Assembly: GCA_020809705.1 (NCBI GenBank)
Contig: CP085827.1
Coordinates: 2,108,001-2,172,000, forward strand
Length of the DNA stretch: 64,000 nt
Direction of reading: 5' to 3'
From: Calonectria ilicicola
Taxonomy: Eukaryota; Ascomycota; Sordariomycetes; Hypocreales; Nectriaceae
Positions 1 through 10,755 of the stretch are shown here, piece by piece (the first letter of the stretch is position 1; the number at the start of each line of letters is the position of its first letter). A program made the position numbers and the translations under genes. Below the pieces are notes generated by a model, which had not been told where the DNA came from, did no database searches, and saw nothing but the letters and a program-made list of their open reading frames with translations.

Positions 1-217
1 CCTACCCTGGCCCTTGACCATGAAACACGATGAACAATATGTAATGTTTATTTTAATAAGCCCTTGCTACACGGTTATGGAATGATCGTCGTCATGCTAC
101 GGTAGGGTGACCCGCTGCTATGAGATACAAATATTACTTGAAGGTCGAACACCCCAATCAATAGCTTTGTAAATTCCATCCACCATTTTCCACCAATTTC
201 CATCACCAAACGCCAAA

Positions 218-855
218 ATGCAATTCAAGGCTCTTCTCCTCGCTGCTGGCGTTGCTGCCGCCGCTACTCCCGCTTCCGAGGCCACCGCCACTACAACCCC
301 TAGCGCCGTTGTCACCCCGGCTGCTTTCCACCTCCTCGCCATCCACTCTGGCAGCCAGGTCCACTACAGCTCCTTCAAGGCCGCTCTGAGCAGCGTCTTC
401 CTCAACCTGCCCCAGAGCAACGCTTCTTGTGACGCTACCACCGACGACGCAGCCACCTTCACCCTCAACAGCGACGGCGAGCTCTATCTTTACAAGACCG
501 ACAACCCGCCTCAGCAGTTTTACGCTGATCGCTCCGGCATGGGTATGCGTTTATCAGTAAATGGATGACCACGCAAATTGCTAACAGATTTTCTCCACTA
601 GGCCAGGGCCGTTTCGGTTACACTACCGGCGCGCAGGGTGCTGGTCGCAACAGCGAGCGCAAGGGTTTTGCCATTGACGCCGAAGGCGGCCTTTCTTTCG
701 ACGGCTCCAGCTTTGTCGCCTGCCCCAACAGCGTTGAGGGCGCCTGGGCCGTCAGACTCCACACTGAGGGTGCTGTCAACCCTCAGAACTGCACTGGCAT
801 CAAGGCCCGTGTCGTTGAGGTTGAGAAGCCCGTCGGATGCCTTTACACTTCTTAA
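218..855 (+). CDS. phiA: PhiA-type secreted cell-wall protein
   Basis: Two exons, 218-542 and 602-855, give 192 aa. The intron at 543-601 starts GTATGC and ends CTAG. The N-terminus is a clear signal peptide (MQFKALLLAAGVAAAATPAS). The body carries the family landmarks: an AIHSGSQVHYSSF block, DGELYLY, DRSGMGGQGRFGYTTGAQ spanning the splice junction, NSERKGFAID, a late ACPNS, and the final CLYTS. Aspergillus PhiA is a conidial/phialide cell-wall protein needed for phialide and conidium development, and its homologues are abundant secreted antigens. Length and order match the family. The start is the first ATG after a CCAAA context. Only 217 bp of promoter lie in the window. The identification comes from recalled family sequence; the role in this organism is inferred. 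Confidence 0.9.
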
Positions 856-2138
856 AAAACAACGCAATGTTCGAATTAGTTGTCATGTGTTAGCTTCTAC
901 ATATATTTAATGTTGACAAAAATGGAGAGCCCTCCCTAGTGCAGCAAGCTCGTAGTATTTTGGGCGTTGCACTAAATAGAAGTTAATGGGAAAATATGCC
1001 ATAGAGTGTTACGGTAGAATATACTCTTAGATACAAAATGCACTTTATTTATATTCAGGCAAAAAACAGAAACAAATAGCAGGCTCGACAAGAATTTTTC
1101 ACAGAACCTTCGGAGCCACGAAGCTAGCGATCAGGAAATTGGTTAAATTAACCCTCTATAGCTTAATACAAATAATAATAAGAGATCCTATATTCAAAAT
1201 TATCATAAATATTGCTACCGAAATGAATTGCAACATTTAGCCACCACTCAAGAAAATAATTCTTCAGTGTCGTCGCCTTTTTGTTTTCGGGCTTCGCCAC
1301 TTGGTGTGCCCACCTGCAATCTCACGGCGGTTCCGTTATAACAATCAGTCTTTGCAATTTCTTAGATTCGTTGAAAGATACTCTGGTCGGTTGGTTGGCT
1401 CTTAGTATCAACTGTTACTACTAGAGTTCTATGGCAAGATCTCGATAATCCAATCTCGCTCCTACAACTTAGACCTACCCTGTAATCGACTTACTCGTAC
1501 TTACCCCGAAGAGTCAGATGGATTTAGTTACGAGGTATTTCAAAAATCAATGGTGATATTTATCTAGCCGAATACATCATACAATACCATCACCAATCTA
1601 TATTGAATTAGGTCCAGATTGATGATCCTAGTGATCAAGAGGACCTCAGCCTGGCGAACGGACCCTCTTGGCAACAGCTAGTGGTTCTTGGCCAACAACT
1701 CATCGCTTCCAACAATCCACCTATTCTCCAACTTTAACGCCACAAAGCTGCAACTCTAAAAAATAAATAATTTTCAAATACAAGCGAGAAGAATAATTAG
1801 AGAGAGCTATCCGCGTTATTTCCTTTCAGTATAAAGGCTAGATATATTGTGAAGTAAGGAGAGTCATGTTGCGGAAAAGCCGCCGGTGGACAATTCTTCA
1901 AGGGCTGTAAATAGATTCACACTTAGCGGTTAATTAATTAAACTTTTTCTGTCCCGTCTAGTAGGTGAAGGCTACTCTCACGGCTGACCAAGACAATCTC
2001 TGGGGATAAAAAAGTTGTTGGTCGGACAGACGAAGTTGTGTCATTTTCTCTACTATTCAGAACGAGTTGACACGTGTTACTTCGTCCCGATCCTCACTGA
2101 CGTGCTTAGTCAAAGTAATTTCAATATCCATCACTGAA
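856..2138. other. A+T-rich intergenic stretch, no gene seen
   Basis: Both strands are dense in stops. There are A/T-rich runs such as the AATAATAATAAG tract near 1170-1180. I see no domain, RNA gene or repeat I can support. Confidence 0.5.
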
Positions 2139-2687
2139 ATGTGCGCTTCCTGCGAACAATCAGCATCGCCTTCAGCTAGCTCATGCTCGGACGAGTTAGA
2201 TGCCTCATTCGAGCAACCCTACACGCCTGAAGAACTCGGAGTAATTTTTCTCGACTTTTACAAATTTCTTGCCACGCTGGATTATGATATAGCGGACCCA
2301 AAAACCTCTCCTCCAGGAGGGTGGCTGAGAATAAATTCTCAAGTTTGTGAGAATTTCAAATCCGAATATGTCACGCAAGCCCTGCGTCACCTGCCCTACT
2401 TCGACAAAGGAACCAAGGCACAGATACACAGGAGGTCACGGTTGGTGGATTATTCACTATGCACTCGTGAGGACTTTGATGAAATGAAAGAACGCGATGA
2501 GGCAATGGTATTCCAAACAGATGCGGAAGGCGAGGTTGATGGCACTCACTTTGTTTGCGTCGCGACAGGCCACGGGACCAATGGACGTCAAGAATGGCAC
2601 GATGACAGAAGACATGATTCGTATGAATTCAATTTGCCAGCTAAGATAATCAATAAGAGTAAAGTATTTTATTTAGTCTTCTATTAA
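2139..2687 (+). CDS. conserved hypothetical fungal protein, probably frameshifted near its 3' end
   Basis: The open frame begins at ATG 2139 (MCASCEQSASP) after a run with no better start, and gives about 182 aa. It resembles an uncharacterised sordariomycete family with an N-terminal acidic Ser-rich stretch followed by a YTPEEL...FLDFYKFLATLDYD block, PPGGWLRIN and RHLPYFD. No catalytic motif or signal peptide is visible. The frame runs to a stop at 2685-2687, but its last 30 residues look unlike coding sequence. From about 2584 the +1 frame reads DVKNGTMTEDMIRMN and stops at 2647-2649, which looks more like the expected C-terminus. A small indel near 2580-2590 is therefore suspected. The family recognition is from memory and moderate; the function is unknown. 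Confidence 0.45.
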   Translation: MCASCEQSASPSASSCSDELDASFEQPYTPEELGVIFLDFYKFLATLDYDIADPKTSPPGGWLRINSQVCENFKSEYVTQALRHLPYFDKGTKAQIHRRSRLVDYSLCTREDFDEMKERDEAMVFQTDAEGEVDGTHFVCVATGHGTNGRQEWHDDRRHDSYEFNLPAKIINKSKVFYLVFY

Positions 2688-4030
2688 TATTCATTTGTTA
2701 CTCCATAGTAGGACTGTACTGTGAGCCTTTCACCCTCCTCATCGTACGACACAGTTATTATATCTACCCCTAGCTTTGTCTTGTGACAGCAGCTATCTGT
2801 AGCCCCTAGTGAGTCACAGCGGCTCATAGCGGCTACCTATTCTGTGATTACTGCGGCGTAGTTTCAGCAATGCGGCTTATATTGATCCTTATCATCCTAC
2901 GCTCGCCTAACCCCTTGTCTGCGTCTTTTCAGCCGCATCCCCCAAGCATGTCATTTTGGGCTCCATGATTATTGATTGCCTCATCTCTTTTACCCTCAAA
3001 GTATCGGGAATCCAAGCCTTCATGTGCGCATCTCGATGTCCTACCTGGGAAATCTTTATTGGTGATGGGAGTGAGCTCTATCTTTGATCCATATATAAAA
3101 CACACAAATCGGGTTTTAATCGTATCACAAAAATGTGGATATTGGTCGGCGAACAATAAAATAGGCGGATAAACACACGCGATGAGATAATATCCGGTTC
3201 CCCAGTGGATCCATGCAGGGTACAGAACTATGGTACGCGTACTTTTGAGTACATAAGCAAATGTGCAATGCGGCAATAATGGTTCCTCGTACCTTACCGC
3301 TTAGATCGTTGGTCTGTGCCATTTGCAGGGTTTACCTGTTGAGCAAGATAGTGCTTTTCCAGTCGCCACCGACGGGCTGTTTAGTTTCCCGAGCCGGTGG
3401 TGAGTGTGTCCGAGGTCCTTCACTTCGGGTATAAGGCGAGCAGTAAGCTGTTATATCGTCCTTCGCAGCGATTGACTTCTTCCTTGCATCAAGATTTTGG
3501 TCGATCTCGAAGGAACCCTCTATAGTTTGCCTGCCTACTATGGTCACCCTCTAGCCAATCTGCTTTCGAAGGAAAACAATGTGCTCGAACCCGAACAATT
3601 TGTTTCAGCCGTCATCCGTTTCAATGCTCCTCAAATCTCTTGTCATCCTCGGATCTCACCCCGGGAGCGGGAAAGCGTGATGTAAGTCCGGAGTATAAAC
3701 CCCAAGCTCACTCCAAAAACTCGGTCTTCTAAGCGTTAGATCCACTTTGCATGGCACCATTTCACCCCCTTTCCCCGCATGATTCCCCGCGACTAAAAAG
3801 TTTAAGTCATCACTTCTCCTCTAGCTTCCAGTTTGGAGTCAACTCCGATTTCCACCTCGGCCTGTTTGTAATCCCATTGGCTGCGCTCACCGCTAGGACG
3901 GATTTGCCTGCCGAAATTTGGACCCGGGATATGGATTCCTAGCTCCTAGGGGACCCTAGAAGATACTTCCGCGATAGTCAAGGAAACCAGGAAACGTTTA
4001 AGTGGCCTTGGAGCCCATGCCGGCTTTGCC
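2688..4030. other. intergenic, no gene seen
   Basis: Only short overlapping frames without recognisable domains. Around 2810-2845 there is a short imperfect repeat (CAGCGGCTCATAGCGGCTA). The right part is presumably the promoter of the esterase gene. Confidence 0.45.
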
Positions 4031-5738
4031 ATGGCACCACTAGCCTTTCTGCCAGACTCAGTTTCCCCAATGGCTGCCCTATCATTGTTTGCCGCAATCT
4101 TGGCGTTTCGCCTTTTCGGGATAACAACCGCTGCAACGTCTTGCGATGCTGCAGCCTTCAAGCACCTCACTCTAAGTAACATTGAGATCCTATCTCTCAA
4201 TGTTACTGCCTCCAAGAATGTTCAAGTTACCTCAACCGCCAGTGTGGTGGGAACTGGAGTAGCCGGTATCTCGTCCGCGACAAGTGGTCAGAGCGTCACC
4301 ACTGTTGATATCTGCAACATCGCTATTCAGTACACCCATCCAGGGCAATATGATACAGTAAACACATACATTGGTCTACCTCTGAGTGGTGACGATTGGA
4401 ACTCTCGCTTCCTCATGTATGGTGGTGGAGGTTGGGTTGCAGGTTCAGAAAGCCGCATTCTTGCCCCTGTTGCTGCAGGTTATGCTTCTTCTTCCACCGA
4501 TGGTGGTCATACCACCACCACTACATCGGACTGGGGCCTCGTCAGCGAGGGAAATACTAACTGGCCTGCCTTGCAAGACTTTGCCAGTGTTGCATTGAAC
4601 GAAGCCGCAAGCCTGGGCAAATTGGCAGCTGAGATTTACTTTGGGTCAGCCCCCAAGTATTCTTATTGGAACGGATGCTCCACAGGTGGTCGCCAAGGCC
4701 ATATGATGGCCCAGCGCTATCCTGAGCAGTTTGACGGTATCGCTGCAGGATGCCCCGCCATTAACTGGCAGCGATTTATCCCATCGGAGACATGGCCAGT
4801 CATCATGGCTCAGATACTAGGTTTGTGATACCGTGTGAGAAGAATTGAAGCAAGTCTAATCAAAGTGTACAGGCGTGAACCCACCGAATTGCGTGCTCCA
4901 GGCCTTTACAGACGCAGCAATTGAAGCATGCGATGACATTGACGGTGTCAAAGACGGCATCATTTCTGATGCAGAGGCATGTGCCTTTGATGCTGAATCG
5001 CTGATTGACAGCACCGTCGAATGCACCAACCCTGTGGGTCAGGTTGTCATCACAAAAGAGATGGCACAATTGGTCAATGCCATCTGGGAAGGCCCAAGAT
5101 CGGAAGCTGGTACATTTGAATGGTACGGACTTGATCGCGATGCAAACCTGACCTCCCTTCTCAACACTACTTGCACATCCGTCGACAAGTGCACCATTGT
5201 GCCTTTTTCGATCTCCTCTGACTGGGTGTCGATTTTCCTTGCCAGAAATTCTTCCTTTACGCTCGAAGGAATTTCCAGAAAGCAATATGACCGCTTTTTC
5301 CGACAATCTGTTGATGAGTATGCCTCAATCATTGGTACAGACAACATCGACTTGACTGAGTTCAAGGGCATCGGTGGCAAGATGATCTCATGGCACGGAA
5401 TGCAAGACGAATTGATTCCGACTAATGGCACTGTTGACTATTACTCCCGAGTTCTGCGTCAGGACTCTGATGTTGGTGACTTTTACAGATTTTTCCTTGC
5501 TCCAGGCGTTGGCCACTGTGATGGTGGCAATGGCTTTGATCCTAGCAACACTATCTTAGATGCTGTCAGGGCTTGGGTTGAGAATGGCACAGCCCCAGAC
5601 ACTCTTACCGGTATTGGAAAAGCCGTTGGAAATGGAACGGCTAATTCTACACGATCCATCGAGCTATGCCCATACCCCAAGGTTTTGACGTATATTGGCT
5701 CGGACCCGAACGACAGCTCATCGTTCACGTGCAAATAG
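4031..5738 (+). CDS. secreted tannase / feruloyl esterase family protein
   Basis: Exons 4031-4820 and 4873-5738 give 551 aa. The 52-bp intron (GTTTGT...TACAG) joins ILG to VNPPNC in frame. The fold is an alpha/beta hydrolase of the tannase/feruloyl esterase family (PF07519), which hydrolyses ester bonds of gallic or hydroxycinnamic acids. Visible family marks are the nucleophile elbow GCSTGGRQG, the calcium-loop segment DGVKDGIISDAEAC, the catalytic Asp in WHGMQDELIP, and the catalytic His in APGVGHCDGG. The Cys residues next to Ser and His are the ones disulphide-linked in this family. A signal peptide is clearer from the internal ATG at 4070 (MAALSLFAAILAFRLFG), so that start is likely the real one. 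Several N-glycosylation sequons fit secretion. Substrate cannot be read from sequence. Confidence 0.92.
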
Positions 5739-7453
5739 AACCCAAGGTGACAAGTAACATCATTATCAAACCAGTACTCGGTCATCCGCTTGTACAAAAT
5801 ATTATAAATTGTTGAATATAGAATCCATGCTGTTCCAACTACTTTGATTATTGCATATACCTTTCTTTGACATTGGAAGATTCCCACCTAACTGAAACCA
5901 ACATAACGGTTTAGACCGAGTGCATCTTTTCTATAGTGCCATTTCAACCTTCTATTTTCTTCTTCGTGGTTTAGGAACCAGAGTTAATGCCGCTGGCACG
6001 ACTAACCAAAAATAGCTGAACAGCCATTCCGGTGTCAGCTGGGCGCTAACTGGTTAAATGTCTCACGCACCATGATGCAATAAACTGGGAAATATATAAT
6101 GATGACGAATTATGGCTGGGTGCGAGCAACTCCTTGCAACCGCAGGTTGACCAGGGCTGACCGGAGTCCCGACCCTAGTACCACTCCCGTCATAGCTCTT
6201 GGCATGTCTTGGCAGGGCATGTATTCAAGAACCACAAGAAATTTGTTCACATCATATCTTAAAACTATCATTATAATAAATATATTCATCTCAAATCATG
6301 CTCTTCGTTTTATCGACCCCTGAGCCGGCACACACTTGTATCAAGACAAGCGATCATCAACACAATACTGCCTATTTCACCACCCAGTCGCAAAGTTAGG
6401 GAAATCTCTCGGAGATGCGCATGAAGAAAGATACATCATGCACCAAAAACGCGTATGGCATTGCGCCCATGTCTCACATCGTCGTCGTAAGCCCCGTCTT
6501 GCCGTGCAATCTTATCCAGAGTGCACCAATAAAGGCAAATATCTACCTCTACCCTTCATAGTTAACTACTCTCCCGTGTTTTTTACGTTTTTTTATGTCT
6601 TGGAATTATGCAGGGAACTTTAGATAGGCGCAGATTTCTTCCATATTAGTTCCGGCGGACTATCAAGTAGCATAGGCAAGCGACCTGTCACCCCGCTCAA
6701 CCGAGGCTATTGTATCTCGGTGGCGTTCCTATCCCCAACCCCCGCAAACTAGTGACATATTCATGCATGGAACTAGCCAGTCAGACGATCACAATATCAC
6801 CCAGTGGCAGGTGTCGGTAATATGTGGCGGTGCTGGACACTTGAACAGCTAGGCCTTGTTCAGTAATCAGACGGCCATCAATTGAGTGAAGTGAAGTTGA
6901 CGCCTAGGAGAAATAGGAACATCCTACTTCAAATATAAATATAAAATATCTTGTTGACTCCGCGACAGGGAGAGTCCAGCCTCCTCGTCTCCATTCTCAC
7001 CCGTATTCAAGGTCTCTAAATTTGGGCTTCCCTTGCTTGTCAATTAAGCTTCAGCCCACCCTCTTGGTCAATGATTTTAGTGCTGATCTAAACCCATGTA
7101 CCGAGATAAGAAAGCTGATTCCAATCCAGCCATCTGTCCCGGCGTTCCAACCGGCACTCCTAGCCATCCCTCCGTCAGAAAAATGGACACATTTTAGGCT
7201 ACTGCAATATGCCCTATGGAAAAGGCTAGAAAAGCGGCGTCATTCAATCCCTGTATTTTGATGGCTCATCCCTCCAGGACCTGGTTCAAGTTGGGATTGG
7301 GTGCCACCCATTGTAAACTACTCACCGTAACACCGCATTGACTACCCCCCAGCGCATCCCAAGAGTGGATTTTCTTTATTTGTGTCAGTCATCCAGCTTC
7401 TTTCTTACTGGTATCATTTTGCATTTTGCAATGTCCTCCAACCACACCTCACA
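5739..7453. other. intergenic, no gene seen
   Basis: Short unrelated frames only. Nothing homologous is recognised before the membrane-protein gene. Confidence 0.45.
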
Positions 7454-8527
7454 ATGGGCGATGGATACGACTCTAAGGCCAACAGCCCCGTTGGTCTTGC
7501 GATGGTATCTGTCATCTCCGTTGCTCTGTACAACGTCATTGAGCTCAACGTCATAATCTTTTCCATGTTCAAGCGGAAAAGCGGCCTTTATTTCTGGAGT
7601 TTCTTGGCTGCTACCTGGGGCATCTTCTTCCATACCATCAGTTATCTTTTGTGGAACTTTGGTATCCTCAAAAGTGATGTGGCATGGCTCACAATCGCCG
7701 TGATGGGCTAGGTTCCTATGGTTACCGGTCAATCCCTTGTTCTTTATTCACGTCTACACCTCATTCTCTATGATGAGAGGATCCTAAATCTTGTCTTGAG
7801 TATGATAATTCTCAACGTCGTTATTGGTCACATACCTACAATTGTTGTCGCGTATGGAACTGTTTTGGCCGCAGAACCTGGTCCATATGTCACCGCCTAC
7901 TCGATCTACAAAAAAGTCCAAGTGTCCCTCTTCTTCGCTCAGGAGGTCATTATATCCAGTCTATACATTTTGTATACCTACCAGGCTCTCCGAATGCAAG
8001 AAGCTCTTCACGGTGCCCAGGCCTCCAAGATGCTCTATCATCTCCTATCAGTCAATGCTATTGTCATCATCCTTGATACCATTGTTGTCGTTCTCGAGTA
8101 TAAAAACTTGTACGACCTCCAAACCGCTACCAAGGGGATGGTCTACTCCATCAAGCTCAAGATTGAATATTCTATCCTTACTTCTCTAATAAACCTCGCC
8201 CAATCCAACGTTGGCCATAGTGGCGAAAATCATACCGTCCCGTACTTTGATAGTCAGGAGCGTGGTACTGGTGAAACCAGCTCTGGGAGCCATGGAGGCA
8301 GAACATTAAATTATCAAAATTCGACGATAAACTCGGACAAAAGCGGCGTTACATTGCGTATGAATAGCACACGTGGAGAATCACAAAACGGTCCTACCTT
8401 CACATCTACGGAAACTACACCCAAAACTTTACGAGAGGGGTCATTCTGTCGGCTCTCTTCAACCAGCAAACCACCGTACGGGCCAACGGTATCCCCAAAA
8501 GGTCCCACGTATGACCAAAGCGTATAA
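7454..8527 (+). CDS. DUF7703-type multi-span membrane protein with one in-frame TAG
   Basis: A single reading frame runs from ATG 7454 (MGDGYDSKANS) to the stop at 8525-8527, 357 codons, broken only by TAG at 7709-7711. The protein has about seven hydrophobic spans. It carries the family landmarks ALYNVIELNVIIF near residue 25, GLYFWSF, and MVTGQSLVLYSRLHLI immediately after the TAG. In this fungal integral-membrane family the segment before MVTGQS is normally IGW or IGWW, so the TAG stands where Trp (TGG) is expected. The C-terminal 90 residues are Ser/Thr-rich and presumably cytoplasmic. No further stop or frameshift is seen, so the gene is either a very young pseudogene, recoded at the mRNA level, or a sequencing artefact. 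An intron removing the TAG was tested and rejected because it breaks the frame or is too short. Function of the family is unknown. Confidence 0.8.
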
Positions 8528-8788
8528 AACTAACAAATATTTAGTGAGGAGATGGCGTTCAGTTTTTAATATACATCATTTTTATGAATACCTACATGTC
8601 TCAATTGGCATATGCTGTGGGATATCAGTATGCTACCCGTTCTTCGATTTCCTTTCATGTCATTCTCTATCAATTCAATCTTCAATTACATTATCCTTAT
8701 TCTTAACAAATATCATAGAGGAGCTATGGCATCTTTGAGATACTGACGATGTTCAGGATCTGCCTCATTATCAACATGCTCCACATTT

Positions 8789-9983
8789 CTAACCACTGTC
8801 TGGATATTTTCCAAGGTCGAAGCAAGTATTACTCGGTCGATTAATTTCATCATTCCCTCGGCACACCTATCAAAAGTCAGCTATTGCATCAGTCCGTGCA
8901 TCTTGGCAATTTAAATCTCACATAGCTCGCCGCTTCGGTTCCTTGTTATACATTGCTGAACGGAGAACCATTCCGGTTATCCCATAAAGCTCAATCCGGT
9001 ATTCTATTTCATCCTGGGGTTCAGAAACTTTGACAATATCTCGGTAGGCAGCACCAGCCTTTTCTAAATTCCATAGATTTGGTCCTGTGCTATCAATATC
9101 GACTTTTAGAGCTTCATGTTAGCGCGTGACACCTGTTGTCGCAAATCACGTACCTTCGAAGTGACCCCAATGGCATGCAGAGTCAAAAATACAAAGAATC
9201 TCGGGAGAGTCAGCTCTCGGCTTAACATTTCCAGGCCACAAATCAGTATGAACTAGGCACGGTTGAACCGAACGGCCATCTGACTCAAGAGGCCTGAGAT
9301 AGCGAGGAATGACACATTCGAAAAACACCTTCTTTAGTCGGGCGAACGAGTCGTCCTTCCCACAACGAGCTTCTTCTTCTTCGCACATGAACTTCAGCCT
9401 CTTGGACCAGAACTTCTCCCATGACGAGCTCCACGCATTATTGACAGGTACATTAGCTAAGTAGCCCCCGATGTGGAAGCCAAACCTTCCCTCGGGGGAT
9501 TTTCCCATGCTTCTCCTATGGAGCGTTGAGACAGCGGTAGCCCATGCCTTGGCATCAGGATCAAGATCTTTCATCTCAACGTACTCAGCCAGGCAGAAAT
9601 GTATGTTATCATGGGATTTATATGAACCCCAGGCTATCGGCTCTGGGACATACTCTGGAATGAAGGAGAACAAAGCCTTCTCAGATTCGTAGGCTCCATG
9701 CATCATTGCACGTCCGATGTCACCCGCAGCCCCCTGGCATGAATTAGTTTGGGGAAGACACAGTTATGGGTCAAACACCAACCTTTTTAAAATAAAATTT
9801 AGTCGTGCCGTCTTGAAGCAATGCTTCAATTTTGACAGTCTCAACCCATAAGCTCTTCCCAGCTCGACTAGTGGATACGATTCGACATCCCGGAGGAAGT
9901 TCTGGTCAAGTATTCGAGTCAGCGTTGGGGAAACAAGTACATGCCGAACTTTGTGAGCTTATAGGTGGCTTCTCACTTTCCAT
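8789..9983 (-). CDS. fructosamine/ketosamine kinase-like protein (copy 1), 5' end damaged
   Basis: On the minus strand, exons 9977 and above, 9783-9901, 9154-9733, 8922-9102 and 8789-8867 join in frame and end at TAG 8789-8791. The protein-kinase-like fold of fructosamine kinases is visible: a KLPPGCRIVS start, EALLQDG..KFYFKK, a PEPIAWGSY hinge, LVHTDLWPGNV as the catalytic loop (Thr where most members have Gly), and IFDSACHWGH as the metal-binding segment. The C-terminal SEPQDEIEYRIELYG helix matches copy 2. Such enzymes phosphorylate ketoamines or related sugars. The paralog predicts coding upstream of ATG 9983 (residues DVVLDQGI), but that frame has no ATG. An ATG at 10054 would fit if one unit of the tandem GACTT pair at 10032-10041 were absent. 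The N-terminus is therefore either frameshifted or shortened. Confidence 0.75.
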
Positions 9984-10755
9984 AATGCCTTGATCTAGCA
10001 CTACATCCTTGCCAACCGGATCGATGTTTTGGACTTGACTTGGTAGGTAGACATGATGTTGTGTCACTGAAGTGTTTAAACAAAAAGAGGTACGGGAAAA
10101 CGAAGTATTTTATGCTCGTATGAGTCTGAACAAAGAATCAAGTGAGGGCCGTGCCAACCACTGAAATGCCACAATTGTGCCCCCATTAAACTGACATTTT
10201 TACTCTCAACTGAAGGACACGTAGAATCGGAAGCTACATGAAGTTCCATCGTTAAATTTTTACCAATATTTTCTTTATCAATAATGATTCCCGTCCAGGG
10301 TCCAGAAAGAGATGAGTTTTATCCAGTGAATTACTAGGGAATGATCAAAAGCCACGCGACTACGTCAGAGAAGTTTATCTATGATGGCGTTTATCCAACT
10401 CCATTCATATTTGGTGGCGCCGACAGCATGTATAATGGAATTTCAGGCTATCCAAGCCACTGAGAAATTAGAATAAATTTCACCATGGTGATGGGTCTAC
10501 GTGGCGTGTTGGGATCTGCGCAGGCAAACTTTGGAAGGGCCACACGTCCTCAGCTGAAAGCCTAACGCCGTGGCACTGCATCTTGGCCAGAAACTAACAA
10601 GCAGTGTGTGAGATACGGTCCGGGTGTTTTAATCACGCTATTTCTATTAAATTGAGGGTCAGTCAAATCTTGTTGGTAGCTGTTGAGGCGCGCTTGATTC
10701 AAAAACTCTTTGTCACATCTTGCAATGCGAAAATAGCCCAAATCTGGAAATAGCC
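9984..10755. other. region between the head-to-head kinase genes
   Basis: Holds the upstream sequences of both fructosamine-kinase-like genes and the probable lost first exon of copy 1 (to ATG 10054). No other gene is seen. Confidence 0.5.

Noticed and set aside
7662..7711. Intron (GTATCC...CTAG) that would remove the premature TAG of the membrane-protein gene
   Set aside because: It is 50 bp, so joining shifts the frame relative to VPMVTGQS, and it would delete conserved residues. The only in-frame alternative (from 7673) is 39 bp, too short.
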